64,000 bases of DNA from the NCBI GenBank assembly GCA_025766275.1, contig JAFKAC010000003.1, forward strand, positions 620,001 through 684,000. Direction: 5' to 3'. The notes under the pieces were generated by a model. The model made no database searches. It had not been told where the DNA came from and was given only the letters and a program-made list of their open reading frames with translations. The translations under genes were made by a program, and so were the position numbers. Below are positions 24,048 to 36,167 of the stretch, in pieces (position 1 is the first letter of the stretch; each line of letters begins with the position of its first letter). This DNA comes from Lactarius indigo. Taxonomy: Eukaryota > Basidiomycota > Agaricomycetes > Russulales > Russulaceae.

Positions 24048-24932
24048 CTACAACGTATCCTCCCAAATGTCCCATCCGATTGAATGACTGCAGCCCTCCG
24101 CACGTTCAATGCCTTCTTCCCTCCCATTCTGTCCCGCGAGGCACACCACGGGGCAATCATCACTGTCCCTGAGCACGCTCAACCGCGAAAACTCGTCGTC
24201 ATCGTCGACAACCACCATCCTGGGTAATCCAGGCTCCCGCAGCGTATGGCCAACATCGTCAGGACACGGAAACCGAAGCGCCAGGACGCCCTTCTTCGCG
24301 CGCAACTGCCGAGCGGCACATTTTGACCTGTTGAACATGACCACCGCCTCTCCCCAGGCGCGCCAGAATGCAGCGATGAGCACGCTCCGCGCGTCCGGGT
24401 CCGCGTACGCGAGCACTGACAGTGACAGCGTGCGCAGTGCCAATGCGCGCGGGAGGGCGCGCACCTCCCGTGGACGCGATTCCCCCGTGCCAGAGGTGGC
24501 CGCCGCCAATTGGCGGTTCACGCCGGCCTCGATCAAGAGCGAATCGCCCACAGACAGACAGTGGTATGCAAAAGAAACCCAGTCGCGCGCGTCGGCGTCG
24601 TCGTCGTCGGGCAGGCCGCAGTGGTCGAAGATGAGGTGGCGGAGGTGCGGTAGGCTGCGGAGGATGATGCTCACGTCGGCAGTGCTGATGCGGGAGGTCG
24701 AGAGGTCAAGGAAGGTGACGTGTGGGAGGGCTGGCGGCCGACGACCGGCGTGGGTCTGCACGAGGAGCGGCGAAGAGGCGAGGACTAAGAGGTGGTTGAG
24801 GTGGAAGAAAACGACGGGTTGCGCGGACGACGAAGTTGGGACATCCAGCGGGTCTTGGACCACTGAGATGGCAGGGAGCTCTGCAGAGGGCCAAGTGGCG
24901 AGAATTGCCGGCACGGAGTCAAAATAAGTGCC
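24048..24932 (-). pseudogene. Leucine-rich F-box-like protein, 3' exon only (5' part not found)
   Basis: An open stretch of about 294 codons ends at TAG (24050-24048). It reads LPHVTFLDLSTSRISTADVS, ILRSLPHLRHLIFDHCGLPD and further leucine-rich strands typical of the many F-box/LRR proteins of mushrooms. No ATG lies at its start. A good acceptor (CCCCACATAG) at 24940-24933 precedes GTYFDSVPAIL, so this is a downstream exon. The upstream sequence runs within about 50 nt into transposon-like repeats, so the 5' exons are displaced or lost. I infer a gene broken by insertion in its intron. The F-box itself is not visible. Confidence 0.55.
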
Positions 24933-25111
24933 CTATGTGGGGAAGATAAATGCTGGTTGTGGAAGAGGGGTAGGGATCGACACGGGTCGGCAAAACCCGT
25001 ACGGGTCACGGGTACGGGTACGACGGGTACGGGTCAGGGTCAGCAATTCTGAACCCGTCCAAACCCGTACCCGTGCCACGGGTACCCGCGGGTACATGCC
25101 TTTTTTTTTTT

Positions 25112-25800
25112 GGCCATCCTGTCTCACTTGACACACTCCTTGAGTGCTTGTTACATCCATATTCCACCAGTTTCTGCCCTTTGTCTCAACTTTCAAGTGT
25201 GCCATTCCATGTGCTGTTCCACAACTTGGGCTCAAGACTGACTTGCCCTTATTTTTTGGATCTACCCTCTTTGCATTTATGCCGTTCCACAAGCCACACC
25301 ACAGCCAATATTCCTTGCTGCCTCATAGCCTGTCTGTTGCCAACCATGGACCACCCTCGTTCCTTGACCCTTGTCTCAAGTGTGCCTTGCCGCCATGCCG
25401 CAAGTTGTGCTGCAAGACTGGCTACTCAAACTGTCCCTCAATATTGCCACTCTGTGTCTATCCTCCATTTGGTGCACACTGTGTCCCTTTTTTCCACCTT
25501 TTTTTTAACAGCTGAATAGGATTTGACTGGTCAGATTGGTCCTTTTATCTTGCTTGATGCCTTTTGTGTTTCATCTCTTGTACACCATTCCTTTCCTAGT
25601 CTTACTCCTCCCTTTTACCATGGCAAAATGGCCGGTGTTGTCCACATTTTGACTTTGCTATTAGCTCAATGCCTTTCGTGTTTCATCTCCAGCACACCAT
25701 TCCTTTCCTAGTCTTACCCCTCCCTTTTACCATGGCAAAATGGCCGGTGTTGTCCACATTTCGACTTTGCTGTTAGTTACCCTTTTTTTTTTACCCATTT
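25112..25800. other. Noncoding 5' part of the hAT tract
   Basis: This stretch is T/C-rich on the plus strand with poly-T runs. ORFs here lack recognisable domains and shift between frames. Apart from the tandem repeat at 25558-25782 I see nothing in it. Confidence 0.4.
25558..25782. repeat. Two-copy tandem repeat, 112-113 bp unit
   Basis: The unit from TGCCTTTTGTGTTTCATCTC to the GACTTTGCT region is repeated immediately with a few substitutions. Both copies share CCATGGCAAAATGGCCGGTG. Confidence 0.8.
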
Positions 25801-26311
25801 TGTTATGCTCCACTGGCGTTAGTCCGACTTGGACTTGGAACAGGCATAGTCAACTTAGTGAAGAATAAGTGAATGGGGACCACGTGTCAACCCAACACAA
25901 GCTGAACAGGGGCGTTACTGGCACACGCTGCAGCTAAAGGATGAAATAGAGGTATCCCTTGGTGGATACGAGTAGAGGTGCACTTAGCCTGAGACTAAGG
26001 CAGACAGAAGACGAGTCAAGTGGTGGATTGAAGAAGACCAAGATGGGGATCCTTGGTCTTCTGAGACAACTACTTATACAGATACACGCGGGCTTTAAAG
26101 TGCCGCTCAAAGCAGTAGGTAACCAATAGCGTAACTAGCTTGAACCCTAGTACAGCTATCTTAGGAATGAGTCATACATGAGTCACAATCACATGCGAAC
26201 TACTATGCTGACTGATGCGATGTAAGAGTCCATGACTAATACTGATACCGGACCGTAGTCATAACCGGTCATGAGTTGTATGTAATGAGTCATCAAGTCC
26301 GTACCGTAACA
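25801..26311 (-). repeat. Solo LTR, diverged relative of Gypsy family A (minus)
   Basis: It begins TGTTATGC and ends CGTAACA, and is 511 bp against 479-570 bp for family A LTRs. In reverse orientation it keeps the family's landmark hairpin (AGAAGACCAAGATGGGGATC followed by CTTGGTCTTCT) and the GAACCCTAGTAC and CCGTACCGTAACA blocks. I could not find a clear target-site duplication. Confidence 0.6.
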
Positions 26312-29182
26312 TGCTGCATAGTACTGATTAGTTCACAGAACGGCTATCCAAAGAGTGGGATGCACCAATTTATGTGTTCTTCAAGCCCACTCCAGCGATT
26401 GAGTACGTCAATCACCAGAAGGCCCATGTATTTGAGTGCACCACTCAGAGTTGCCATTCCTGATTCATTTGGCAGTTCCCTGACAAGGGGGATGCAAAGT
26501 CAACAAGTAATCTGCACTGACATGCTAAAGCTTGCTGGGGTGAAGAGGCAGTGGCCGCCACTGATGAGACAGGTGATGTGAAGACTGCTTGTAAGGCCCT
26601 AGGAAGAGATTGAAGCTTTAATGGGTCAATTACCTTGGCTTTTCAACATGTGGCCAAAGGAATTGTCACTTACAGTCACCGCCAACATACCAAGGTGGAG
26701 GCTTGGTATGTCTTCTTTCCAGGCTTGGGGATGGGTGGATGAACTAAAGTGATATTAGTGTTGAGTTCGTCTGTTGGATCGCAGAGAGTAAGCGGCCATT
26801 CATGATTGTAAACGATCGCAGATTCCATGCCCTCATGAAGACAGGGAGACCAGAATACTATATTCCATCAGATAGGACCCTGTTGCGCAATGTAAAAAAT
26901 GCCTTCGTGTATGTTCGTGGGCAGATTGCTAACATGTTACAAGTAAGCAGAGCTTACCAAGCACAGATTGTGTACTCACCTAAGACACCAGGAATACAAT
27001 GGCAAACTCAGCTTTGCCACTGATGCATGGACCTCACTGAATCATATGGCATTTGTCGCCATTACCATCCACTTTGAGTGTGATGGGAAGCCAGTGGCAA
27101 TGCTCCTGGACATTGTCAATGTGCTGAAATCGCATACAGGTGTCAACCTTGCGTGCGCATTTGCCAAGGTTCTAAACAACTTTGGGATCAGTGACAAGGT
27201 CAGTACTTTTATTTAGGACAGTAAAACATTATACTCATCTTATCAGGCAGATACTGAGCGTTACTGCAGACAACGCATCCAACAATGACACTATGATTGA
27301 TCATCTTGGAGTACTCCTTGATGGCTTTCCTGGCTCTGTGAATCAAACAAGATGCTTCCTTCATATACTCAACATCACAGCAAAGTCTATCATCAAGCAA
27401 TTTGACTTACCAAAAGCCACAAATGGCAAGGTGATGGATGAGGCAGCACAAGCACTTGCTGACCTAGCAGATGGGCTTGAGGAGGAGGACCAAGAGGAAT
27501 ACAATGCCCAAGAAGAGGGAGAAGATGACGATCCATCACTAGACAGGTGGACCTGTCATGAACCTATAAACCTGGTTGTGACTCAAGGCGCTTAGAGCCG
27601 GACCGGACCGGACCGGGCTTATGTCATCAGCTTCCTAAAGGGGAAATCCGAGAGCGGAGCTTGAATTTCATCCTCTGACGGTCACGTGATTACTCTGCCC
27701 TTCCAAGTCACATGTGTACATGCACGTGTATCAATCAACAATTGATCGTTTATCAATCAACGAAGATAATCAACCAAGTCACAAAGGAACACGTGTTCTA
27801 ATCACGGGTTCCGCAGCTGCTGCGGAATCACGCCACTATGGCGCAATATGGCGTCATCGGCTGCGGCGCAGTCGTACCATGCTTATCCTTTATTCTGATT
27901 GGACAGTATTAATAACTTGTCTCTGGAAAGTTCCAATCCGCAGTATTGCGCAGCACCCGTGGGCAGGCCCTAAGCCTGCCCTAAACCTACGCACAGACCA
28001 CCCCCTGTAGTATATAAGCTAGCTCAATCTATCGGACAGTCCCTCAGACTGTCCACTTGTGACATCTTCCCTCTCTTGCCTCTCAGCTCCCTTGAGTGCC
28101 CCACCTTGTGTGCGCCACTATTCTCTTTGAGCCAAGACACCTCCTCTTCGCCCCCTCTGATGCTCTCTCCGTCTCTACCTTGCCCGCCGTCGTCTTCAAC
28201 CGTATCCCTTGCTGTCAAGTGACAGTGAGTTCACCACAGGACCAATATTCACAATGGTTTGTCAGAGGAGTGAAGGAACGAGATTGACTTTTTTTTTTTT
28301 TTTTTGTTTTTTTTTTGAAACAGGAATGAGATTGACTTGGGCATGCAGCCAGTGCAGTCAATGTTGACTAAAGTAATCACATGACCTTTTCCCGCTATTG
28401 TTTACTCTACTAACTCAGAATGTAGCTCCACCGGTTTGCATATGCAGTGAAGAATTTGACAACCAAACTCCTCCCACAGTGGTACACAACCCTGGCCTCT
28501 TCTCATCTCCCTCATTGTATGATGCCTTGAGATGTCTTGACTTGGTGGAACTCAACATTTGATATGATCAAGTTTGCATTTGATTTTTGCCCTGCAATTG
28601 ATGCAATGACTGCAGTGCGTGACCTCCAGAAATATGAGTTATCCCCTGTGGAATGGGGTATTGCAGAAGAACTCAAGGTCATTTTGAAGGTATATCCTCA
28701 CATTTTTATTCCTTTTCATTGCTAAATCACTTTCTCAAAGATATTTAAGGACGCGACACTTTTCTTCTCTCGGGGAACCCCAAATCTTGCCACGGTTATT
28801 CCTGCAATGGACCACATCGACAAAGTCCTCTCCACTGCATCTGATTCCCAACAGTATTCTCTTCCTATCTGTGCTTCTCTGGTTGTTGGGAAGAATGTGA
28901 TCAACCGGTATTACAACAAGACAGACCAGTCTGAAGTTTACCACATTGCCATGAGTAAGTCTTTGTATATTTTGTTTCAATTGTTCCTAATGTATGTTAC
29001 TGGACAGTCCTTCACCTGCAACACAAGCTCGCTTACTTCAAGGTGCAAGACTGGGAAGAGCCTTGGATTGAGATGGCCTACACCCTTGTTTGTGAGGAGT
29101 ATGACCGCTCATATGATGCTCCTGCAGGTGTAGATGGCAATGACACTGAAACCGACGACGTCAATTTGTGTTCTGTTGATTC
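26312..29182 (+). pseudogene. hAT transposase, degenerate
   Basis: Segments in order: a BED-like zinc finger region (FECTTQSC with NLHRHAKACWG, near 26430-26545), then YSHRQHTKVEA, LMKTGRPEYYIPS (26830-26875), and SFATDAWTSLNHMAFVAITI (27010-27070). Next are VTADNASNNDTMIDHL (27255-27305), FLHILNITAKSIIKQFDL, and downstream KYELSPVEWGIAEELKVILK with ATLFFSRGTPNLATVIPAMD (28745-28815). Together these follow the hAT catalytic domain with its large helical insertion. The C-terminal dimerisation domain is missing because B1 interrupts the element. Stops, frame changes and the solo LTR at 27577 show that it is dead. Confidence 0.75.
27577..28253 (+). repeat. Solo LTR inserted in the hAT transposase
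   Basis: The 677-bp insert has ends TGTGA and TCACA, which form an inverted repeat. It is flanked by CTGGT on the left and ATGGT on the right, a target-site duplication with one mismatch. It contains TATATAAGC (28011-28019). It is unrelated by eye to the Gypsy A and B LTRs, so the parent family is unknown. Confidence 0.6.
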
Positions 29183-29202
29183 GGTATGTGTCTCTTGATA
29201 CT

Positions 29203-29790
29203 TGTTACAACTCATTCACTTTCGGACTTGTTCTTTCCTTTTGCTTACTATTCCATTCCTCATACTGTATGAGCCCTGTATGACCATGTGGACTTTACAA
29301 TTACCCAGTTCCTATCACGCGCCCTGCTTATCAATGTCCTCTTCTGATAAAGCTCGACATGTGCTAGTTTCCAACTTGTTCCCACTCACGCACAACCCTG
29401 CATGATTTGCCTTTATTCTTGTTATATCCATGCCTTGTTCCCCTTATGTCTATCCCTTTATCTTCTGATATGGAGATGGTGCCATCTGTTTGTAGTGGCC
29501 ATACAGCTTGACTTGTATTTAAGCCTAGTCATACCTAGCTTGTATGGTAGACTAGACTTCTTGTGTAATACTACACTTGTCTAACACAGACACCTTTGCA
29601 CTTTCCCCCATCTCGTGGACCCCGTCTCTTGCTAGGCCTTCGTGTCTTAGCCTTCCTCTATGATCCAAGTGACTAACGTCCTTGTGGTCCTTGTGCATCA
29701 TCCTACTGAAGCCGAGCCTTGCAGCTTGCGCTACTGCGATTCAACTGACTTGGTACAGGTCGTACCTAACACCCCCATAGTGGCATTACA
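29203..29790 (+). repeat. 5' LTR of B1 (588 bp)
   Basis: TGTTACAACTC to GGCATTACA. TATTTAA is at 29516-29522, and the presumed transcript start AGACTAGACTT at 29549-29559 is followed by CTTGTGTAATAC. It is similar along its length to the B2 LTR read in reverse at 57461-56921. Confidence 0.85.
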
Positions 29791-29792
29791 TT

Positions 29793-29803
29793 AAGTCTAG
29801 TCT
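29793..29803 (+). promoter_or_regulatory. Primer-binding site of B1, self-complementary to its own transcript start
   Basis: AAGTCTAGTCT lies two bases inside the LTR end. It is the exact reverse complement of AGACTAGACTT at 29549-29559, which lies 33 nt below the TATA start. This is the Tf1/sushi self-priming arrangement; see the family A equivalent. Confidence 0.7.
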
Positions 29804-29805
29804 CC

Positions 29806-30319
29806 ACAGTTGCACACCGTGGCTCTTACCAGCCAAAGCCAAACTCAGTTTGTCCAGGAATACCTGGAATGACGCCCACACGACGACCTCCGGCCATCCA
29901 TCAAAGGAACCACCCTCTGGAGAAACACCCCACACGACGAGGGATACTATGTCTATGATCCCGACAAGCTCTCATACGAACCTATCGAGTATATTGAGGA
30001 CCAGCATATTTGGGCCTACGTTGCCTACTCCAATTTGAAACACTCCTGGTACTCATACAAACCGGTCCCTGCACACCTTGGACTAGGACTGGGAAAAGGT
30101 CACATTCAAGCCATCGATGCTGACTTGGATGTCAAAGAACCTGCATCAGAACCAGACTCTGATTTAGAAAACAACCCCACCCTTACCCCTACTATCCAAA
30201 GACCAGTCGACTTTGCATTGTATGCCAACATGTCCGCCACCCAACTCTCCACCACCCTCACCACCGCCCAACCCTCAGGAAGTTCCCAACCTGCAGGGGC
30301 CTCATCAACAAATCCTTCA
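29806..30319 (+). pseudogene. B1 gag N-terminal region
   Basis: It reads YVYDPDKLSYEPIEYIEDQ, HIWAYVAYSNLKHSWYSYKP, VPAHLGLGLGKGH, then NPTLTPTIQRPVDFALYANM and SATQLSTTL. It is collinear with the B2 N-terminal gag at 64000-63700 (minus). A TGA interrupts the frame near 29869. The gag continues at 53340 after the A1 insertion. Confidence 0.7.
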
Positions 30320-30833
30320 TGTTACGTTTCGACTTGTATGACTGAGGACCCTTACTGTACTGGTTGCAACTATGGCGGTAAGGTAGATTAGTTGTGGACT
30401 TACGATAGGCGATACGAGTACAATAGGAGATTGCACGATGATTGCTGACTGAGAACGACGCCACTAATACTAGTAGTAGTAGTATTAGGACTTGAGCTAC
30501 TTACGCGACACGTTGGACGCTACCATACTGTGACTCATAGCAGCGCTTCTAAGCCTGCTAGTTTGTGTATTTAAACTGTCTTGTGAAGACCAAGATACGC
30601 CATCTTGGTCTTCTTGAATCGTCACTTATTTCCTCTTCCTTCTCATCTCCATCCCAGGAAAGTTGTCCGACTCCGCTCATGACTAGAACATTCGACTTGC
30701 CAGTGTACCTCTGTGTATTCACTAAGGCGAGGGCTTGGACCTCCGTGTCTTCAAGTCAACAAGAACCGTCGTACCGCTAAGTTGTTACCACCATCTCGCG
30801 CTCAAGTCGAGCTAACGTCGTGACGACGTTACA
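30320..30833 (+). repeat. 5' LTR of A1
   Basis: TGTTACGTTTCG to GACGTTACA. TATTTAA is at about 30569, the presumed transcript start ATCTTGGTCTT at 30602-30612, and the PBS AAGACCAAGAT at 30836-30846. Confidence 0.9.
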
Positions 30834-30990
30834 TTAAGACCAAGATTACATCGTGGCCGTAACAACAAGAGATCAGTGGACGAGCTTCCGTCCTTATTCG
30901 CTCCAAAGAAGAGGAGAACGTAACGTCCCCACGCGCTTTTTACAAGCTGCAAATTGGAGGGAGAGACAAGAAGAAACCGGATACTTCGTA

Positions 30991-31469
30991 TGTCACGTTT
31001 TGGTTTTCGACCCTTACTGTACCGGTTGCAACTACGGCGGTAAGGTATATTAGTTGCGGACTTACGGTAACACGGTGATACGGTAGCACGATAGGAGATA
31101 CTGTACTGATAGCTGACTGAGGACGAACGCCACCGATACTAGTACTAGTAGTACTAGGGTTTGAGATACTTACGCGATACGTTGGACGCTACTTACTGTG
31201 ACTCATAGCAGCGCTTCTAAGCCTGCTGGTTTGTGTATTTAAACTGTCTTGTGAAGACCAAGATACGCCATCTTGGTCTTCTTGAATCGTCACTTGTGTT
31301 CACTTCTCTCTCTCTCTTTCTCTCTCTCTATCGGCTTCTCTTGTGAGAGCAGCGCACCTTCGAGTGTTCACTATCGCCTACGCTTGGACCTCCGTGTTTT
31401 CAAGGCATCCGCTAAGTTGTTATCGCCTCCATCGAGCTCAAGTCGAGCTAACGTCGTGACGACGTTACA
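30991..31469 (+). repeat. 5' LTR of A2
   Basis: TGTCACGTTTTGG to GACGTTACA. TATTTAA 31236-31242, presumed start ATCTTGGTCTT 31270-31280, PBS AAGACCAAGAT 31472-31482. A CT-rich run lies at 31305-31330. Confidence 0.9.
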
Positions 31470-31488
31470 TTAAGACCAAGATACCATC

Positions 31489-32724
31489 GTGGCCGTAACA
31501 ACAAGAGACCAGTGGACGAGTTTCCGTCCCTATTCACTCCCAAGAAGAGGAGAACGTAACGTCCCCACGCGCTTTCTACAAGCTGCTAGTTGGAGGGAAA
31601 GACAAGAAGAAACCGGATATTTTGTGGAATTCAACGGACCTAGCAGGTTCCGACCAGTTGAGTTCAACTTCGACCACTTGTGTTGGACGGAGGTTACGTG
31701 GAACCCCATAGAATCCCAGTGGGACGTTGTACGACCAGTGGGACCCAGATATCAGTGCGATATCGACGCCCGAGAGCTCAACAGCAGAGCAGATTGGGGC
31801 CCCATTGACGGACAAGTACGAGAGCACTCTACCGGAGAAGTGATATCAGAAGAAGAGGAACAGAGCCAAGACGAAAGTGAAGGGCGAGAGCCAAACCAAA
31901 CAGAAACTAGCGGAGGAGCAATACAAGAGCTCCTCATCGAACGAGCTGAGTCCGCGCACATTACAGAACCAGAACCAATTCACATCCGCTCACCAGCCAT
32001 TATGGCAACAATCACGCGAGCAATGGAGGAGGTCACGATTGAAGAAGCGCGCGCAATACAAGAAGAAGCACAAGAAATCCTTATGCCCATCAATCCCGAA
32101 ACCGGCGTACGAATGACCGCCGATGACGCAGCCATTTTTCGAGCAATAGGGTCAGATCGAGGGGACCCCCCATCCGGACGACAGCCAGCACTAGACCTCC
32201 CACCAGGGATAGGAGGACCAGGTGGAGACCCGCCACCGCCACCAGGGGGAGGTATCCCATTTGATCTACGAAGAACCGAACCACCAAGAATACCACCTGC
32301 AGGACCGCCAGGGGGCGGAGGAGGCGGTGGTGGAGGAGGAGGTGGAGATGCCGGAGGAGGAGGGCACCATAACGAAAAATTGACCGGCGAGCCACCTTCT
32401 ATCTTTGATGGAGACAGACTTAAAGTCGATCAATTTTTAACGCAGTGGCATGTCTACTGGGGCATGAATCTAGATGCCCCTATCATGCGCAACGACTACA
32501 GAAGATGTCTTCTGTTTCTTTCCTACATCAAAGGCGGAGCAGTCAGCGAATGGGTCCTGTCCTTCCTGAACTGGCTCAATAGGCAAATACAACGAGGGAT
32601 CAGTCCCTACACCCGCGACTTATGGGACGCCGTGGCCGATGGATTCAGTCAGAGGTTTGAAAACACACTAGAAAGAGAACAAGCCTCGGAAGCGAAGACA
32701 TGGTGCTGGGCTATCCATGGCTAA
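31489..32724 (+). pseudogene. A2 gag, C-terminally deleted
   Basis: The frame is open from the GTG at 31489 through the N-terminal WTSFRPYSLPRRGERN region, Gly-rich tract and half of the capsid, to LEREQAS. It then runs out of frame into protease-end sequence and stops at 32724. The nucleocapsid knuckle and frameshift site are deleted. The same junction joins gag to the LGYPWLSAF segment of pol. Confidence 0.85.
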
Positions 32725-35700
32725 GCGCGTTCGAACCGACGATCAGCTGGGCCACTGCCACCATGCACCCTGACATGCAGCCGGTAATATTAGCAACAAA
32801 CGAAGCGTTGTTGTCAACAACGACCATTCGCGCCCTCATTGTGGCCGAAAAAGAAGACATTGTGCGAGAGCTAGAAGAGGAGATGTTCGCGAAAGCCACC
32901 ACCTCGACGGAATTGGCCATACAAGCGAAACAACAACAAACGGCAGCAGTGCTCCCTCAAGAATACGCAATGTTTACCAGACTTTTCAACGAGCAAGCCT
33001 CGCACTGCTTCCCCCCGGCAAGGCCGTGGGATCACGCAATAGACTTCAAACCATCCGCGCCGGCCGCCATCGACTGCAAGATCTACCCTATGACCCAAAA
33101 AGAGGAGGGCGAACTCAAAGAGTTTCTGGAGGAAAAGCTAAAGCAGGGATATTTGCGCCCTTCTATCTCCCCGTACGCATCCTCCTTCTTCTTCATTAAA
33201 AAGAAGGACGGAAAACTACGACCGGTACAGGACTACCGGGTCATTAACTCCCACACCATCCGAAATCAGTACCCGCTACCGCTAATACAAGACCTCATCC
33301 TTGACCTCAGCAATGCCCACATCTATACGAAGCTCGATATCCGGTGGGGCTACAATAACGTACGTATCCGTGACGGCGACCAGGAAAAGGCAGCGTTCAA
33401 AACTAAATTCGGCCTCTTCGAACCCACGGTCATGTTCTTCGGTCTCACTAACTCCCCCGCCACCTTCCAGGCGATGATGAACCACATCTATCGCGACACA
33501 ATAGCAAAGCATGAACGACTGGGCACTACCATACGCGTCTACATGGACGATATTGGTATCGCTACTCACTTTGACCACGACCTAGCGGCCCATGTAGACG
33601 CCGTCCGCAATGTCTTGCGCGTCGCGGAGGAACACGACCTCTACTTCAAACTCGAGAAATGCCTGTTCCACCAACCGCGGATGGATTACCTGGGGGTAAT
33701 CCTTGAAAGGGGGGTGACCCGAATGGACCCTGTAAAAGTTCAAGGTATTAAGGACTGGCCAACACCAACAAAGGTCAAAGACGTCCGCTCTTTCCTCGGC
33801 TTCTGCAACTTTTACAGACTCTTTATCCGCGGTTTCGCAACTCACGCCAAGCCACTCACTAAACTAACACGGAAGGACGAAGAATGGCGGTGGACTGAAG
33901 AAGAAGATAGGGCGTTCAACACCCTAAAACGTCTCGTAACGGAGGAACCGGTGCTAGCACACCCTATCCTTCAAGATCCGTTTGAATTAGAAGTAGACGC
34001 TTCGGGCTACGCGGTGGGAGCCGTATTACTACAAAAGAAGTCTGACGGCAAGCGACATCCCATAGGTTACTACTCGGCGACGCTTTCTGAAGCCGAAAGA
34101 AACTACGACATCTACGACCTAGAGCTGCTCGCAATAGTTAAGGCCCTATGGAACTGGCGACCACTTCTTGCAGGTGCCCCCCACAAGATTAAAATCTATT
34201 CGGACCATCTAAACCTACAATACTGGAAGTCACCACAGAAGATCAGCAGGCGGGTCGCTAGGGAAGTACTCGAACTTTCTGAGTACGACTTTGAAATTCA
34301 CCACATTAAGGGAAAGAACAACGGACGGGCAGATGCACTGTCGAGACGACCGGATTACGACCAAGGGGTCGAGGACAACAGCGAAGTAGTGGTCCTACCC
34401 CCCGAAGTCTTCGTACGGACCCTTAACACCGCACGCACTTTTATCGCAAACCCAAACCTGCTACAACCACGCCACCAGCAAGACGAAGAGGTGATCAAAA
34501 TATGGGTCGATCCTTATCACCTCAAAAAGATACAGGGAGAATGGTATAAGGATGGCAGGTTCGTAATCACAGGGCCAGCATCGACTCAACGTGTACTGAT
34601 ACACGATCATCACGACTTGCCAATACATGGCCATCCGGGAATTGCGAAAACTCAACGCATCCTAGAGAGACACTACTGGTGGCCGCGACTCCGGAAAGAC
34701 GTATATGAATATGTGCAAGGCTGCGCAGAATGCCAGAGGAATAAAGTCAACACGAGGCCCATACGAGCCGCGCTGCACCCTATCACGCCAATACTGGAAG
34801 CCATGCCGTTCCACACGGTGGCGGTAGACTTCATCACCAAACTCCCCGTTTCCAAGGGGTACGACAGTATACTAACTGTCACAGACCATGACTGCAGCAA
34901 GGCCTCCATCTTCATCCCATGTCGAGAAGAAATCACCGCAGAAGAAACGGCAACTTTGTACGTCGCCCAGGTGTTCAAACGCTTCGGGCTGCCGCGCAAG
35001 ATAATAAGCGACCGTGACCCCCGCTTTACGTCCAAGTTTACCAGAGAAGTATGCCGCATTCTGGGGATCCAACAGAACATATCAACCGCATATCATCCGC
35101 GCACCGATGGGCAGTCCGAACGAACTAACCAGTGGCTGGAACAGTACCTACGCTTTTGGGTAAATGAGCGGCAGGATAACTGGGAAGCTTATCTACCAAT
35201 CGCCGAATTTGCGCACAACAACTGGCCACATGAACACACCAAAGAATCGCCGTTCCAACTTCTGATGGGATATAACCCACGAGCGGACTGGACGGATAAG
35301 CCATCTCCCATTCCCCTCGCGACCGCGCGACTGACACAGCTAAAAGAAGCTAGAGACAACGCCCAACGCCTTATAAAGAAGGCGCAAGAGTCATGGGTGC
35401 GCAACAAAAACACGCCCAAGTTCAGCGTCAACGACCTCGTGTGGCTCGAGGGCAAACATCTTCGAACCAATCAGCCTACAGCGAAATTAGCGGCGCGACG
35501 CCACGGACCCTTTCGGGTGGTACAGGTGATGTCCCCTTACAACTATCAATTGGAACTTCCCACGCAGTGGAGTATCCACCCAGTGTTCCATATCGATCTT
35601 CTCACACTGTACAAGCAAACTTCCTTACACGGAGAGAACTTCACACGACCACCGCCCGAGCTGATAGACGGAGAAGAGGAATATGAGGTCGAGGCCATTC

Positions 35701-36167
35701 TAGACACTCGGCATTTCGGCAGAGGAAGACGCCTCCAATATCTGATCAAATGGAAGGGGTACCCAGACTCGGAGAACCAGTGGGTCAACAAAGACGACGT
35801 CTTTGCGCCGGAAGCGCTCCGTCTGTATCAGGAAGCGCAAACCCACGGTAGAAGAGATAAAGTGGGGGTCGTTCGGACAGAGGACAGTCATCCCCTCTTC
35901 CTTCGTTCAACCACTACTCTCATGCCCACTTCCCCACTACGACATGTCACACAGGCGCAACTCCTCGACTCCCTCGCAGAAGACGCCCGCGCCCTATTGG
36001 CAGAGGACGGGGACACCGAAGTTCCCAACGCTCAGCTCACGCCATGGACACCTCTTACACCAGCAGAGGGGCCTATCACCGCACAAGAATGGATCAACGT
36101 CGTCACCAGATTCCCCGACCCGACAACTACCCCCGACGACGACCGAGCCGTCGTCCACGTCTTCTGA
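32700..36167 (+). pseudogene. A2 pol without protease
   Basis: It opens at MVLGYPWLSAFEPTISW, so the protease DSGA part is missing. The RT (YMDDIGIATHFDHD), RNase H, integrase (HGHPGIAKTQ, CAECQRN, VAVDFITK, ISDRDPRF, GQSERTNQ) and chromodomain are intact. TGA at 36165-36167 ends the frame after AVVHVF where A1 has CGA. The rest of the extension runs 36168-36624 and, beyond A3, 44573-45018. Confidence 0.85.

Larger units (their letters stand above)
24980..29202 (+). mobile_element. hAT-superfamily DNA transposon, old and interrupted
   Basis: The left end (24980-25093) is packed with ACGGGTA/TACCCGT motifs in both orientations, starting CACGGGTCGGCAAAACCCG. This resembles hAT terminal and subterminal repeats. 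It is followed by a poly-T stretch, noncoding sequence, and the transposase relic. It is interrupted by two solo LTRs (25801-26311 and 27577-28253), and its right end is cut by Gypsy copy B1 at 29203. The right terminal repeat is not in the window. The whole tract is nearly free of CpG. Confidence 0.6.

Noticed and set aside
24109..24927. 272-aa plus-strand ORF
   Set aside because: Antisense of the leucine-rich exon; composition is Arg/Ser-rich and no motif is visible.
25144..25515. 123-aa Cys/Pro/His-rich ORF as a secreted protein
   Set aside because: No good start context or cleavage site, parallel frames are equally open, and it lies in T/C-rich transposon sequence.
28275..28340. T-rich insert flanked by GAGATTGACTT repeats, as a poly(A)-tailed retroposon
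   Set aside because: The insert is almost only T with no body; local slippage or duplication explains it as well.
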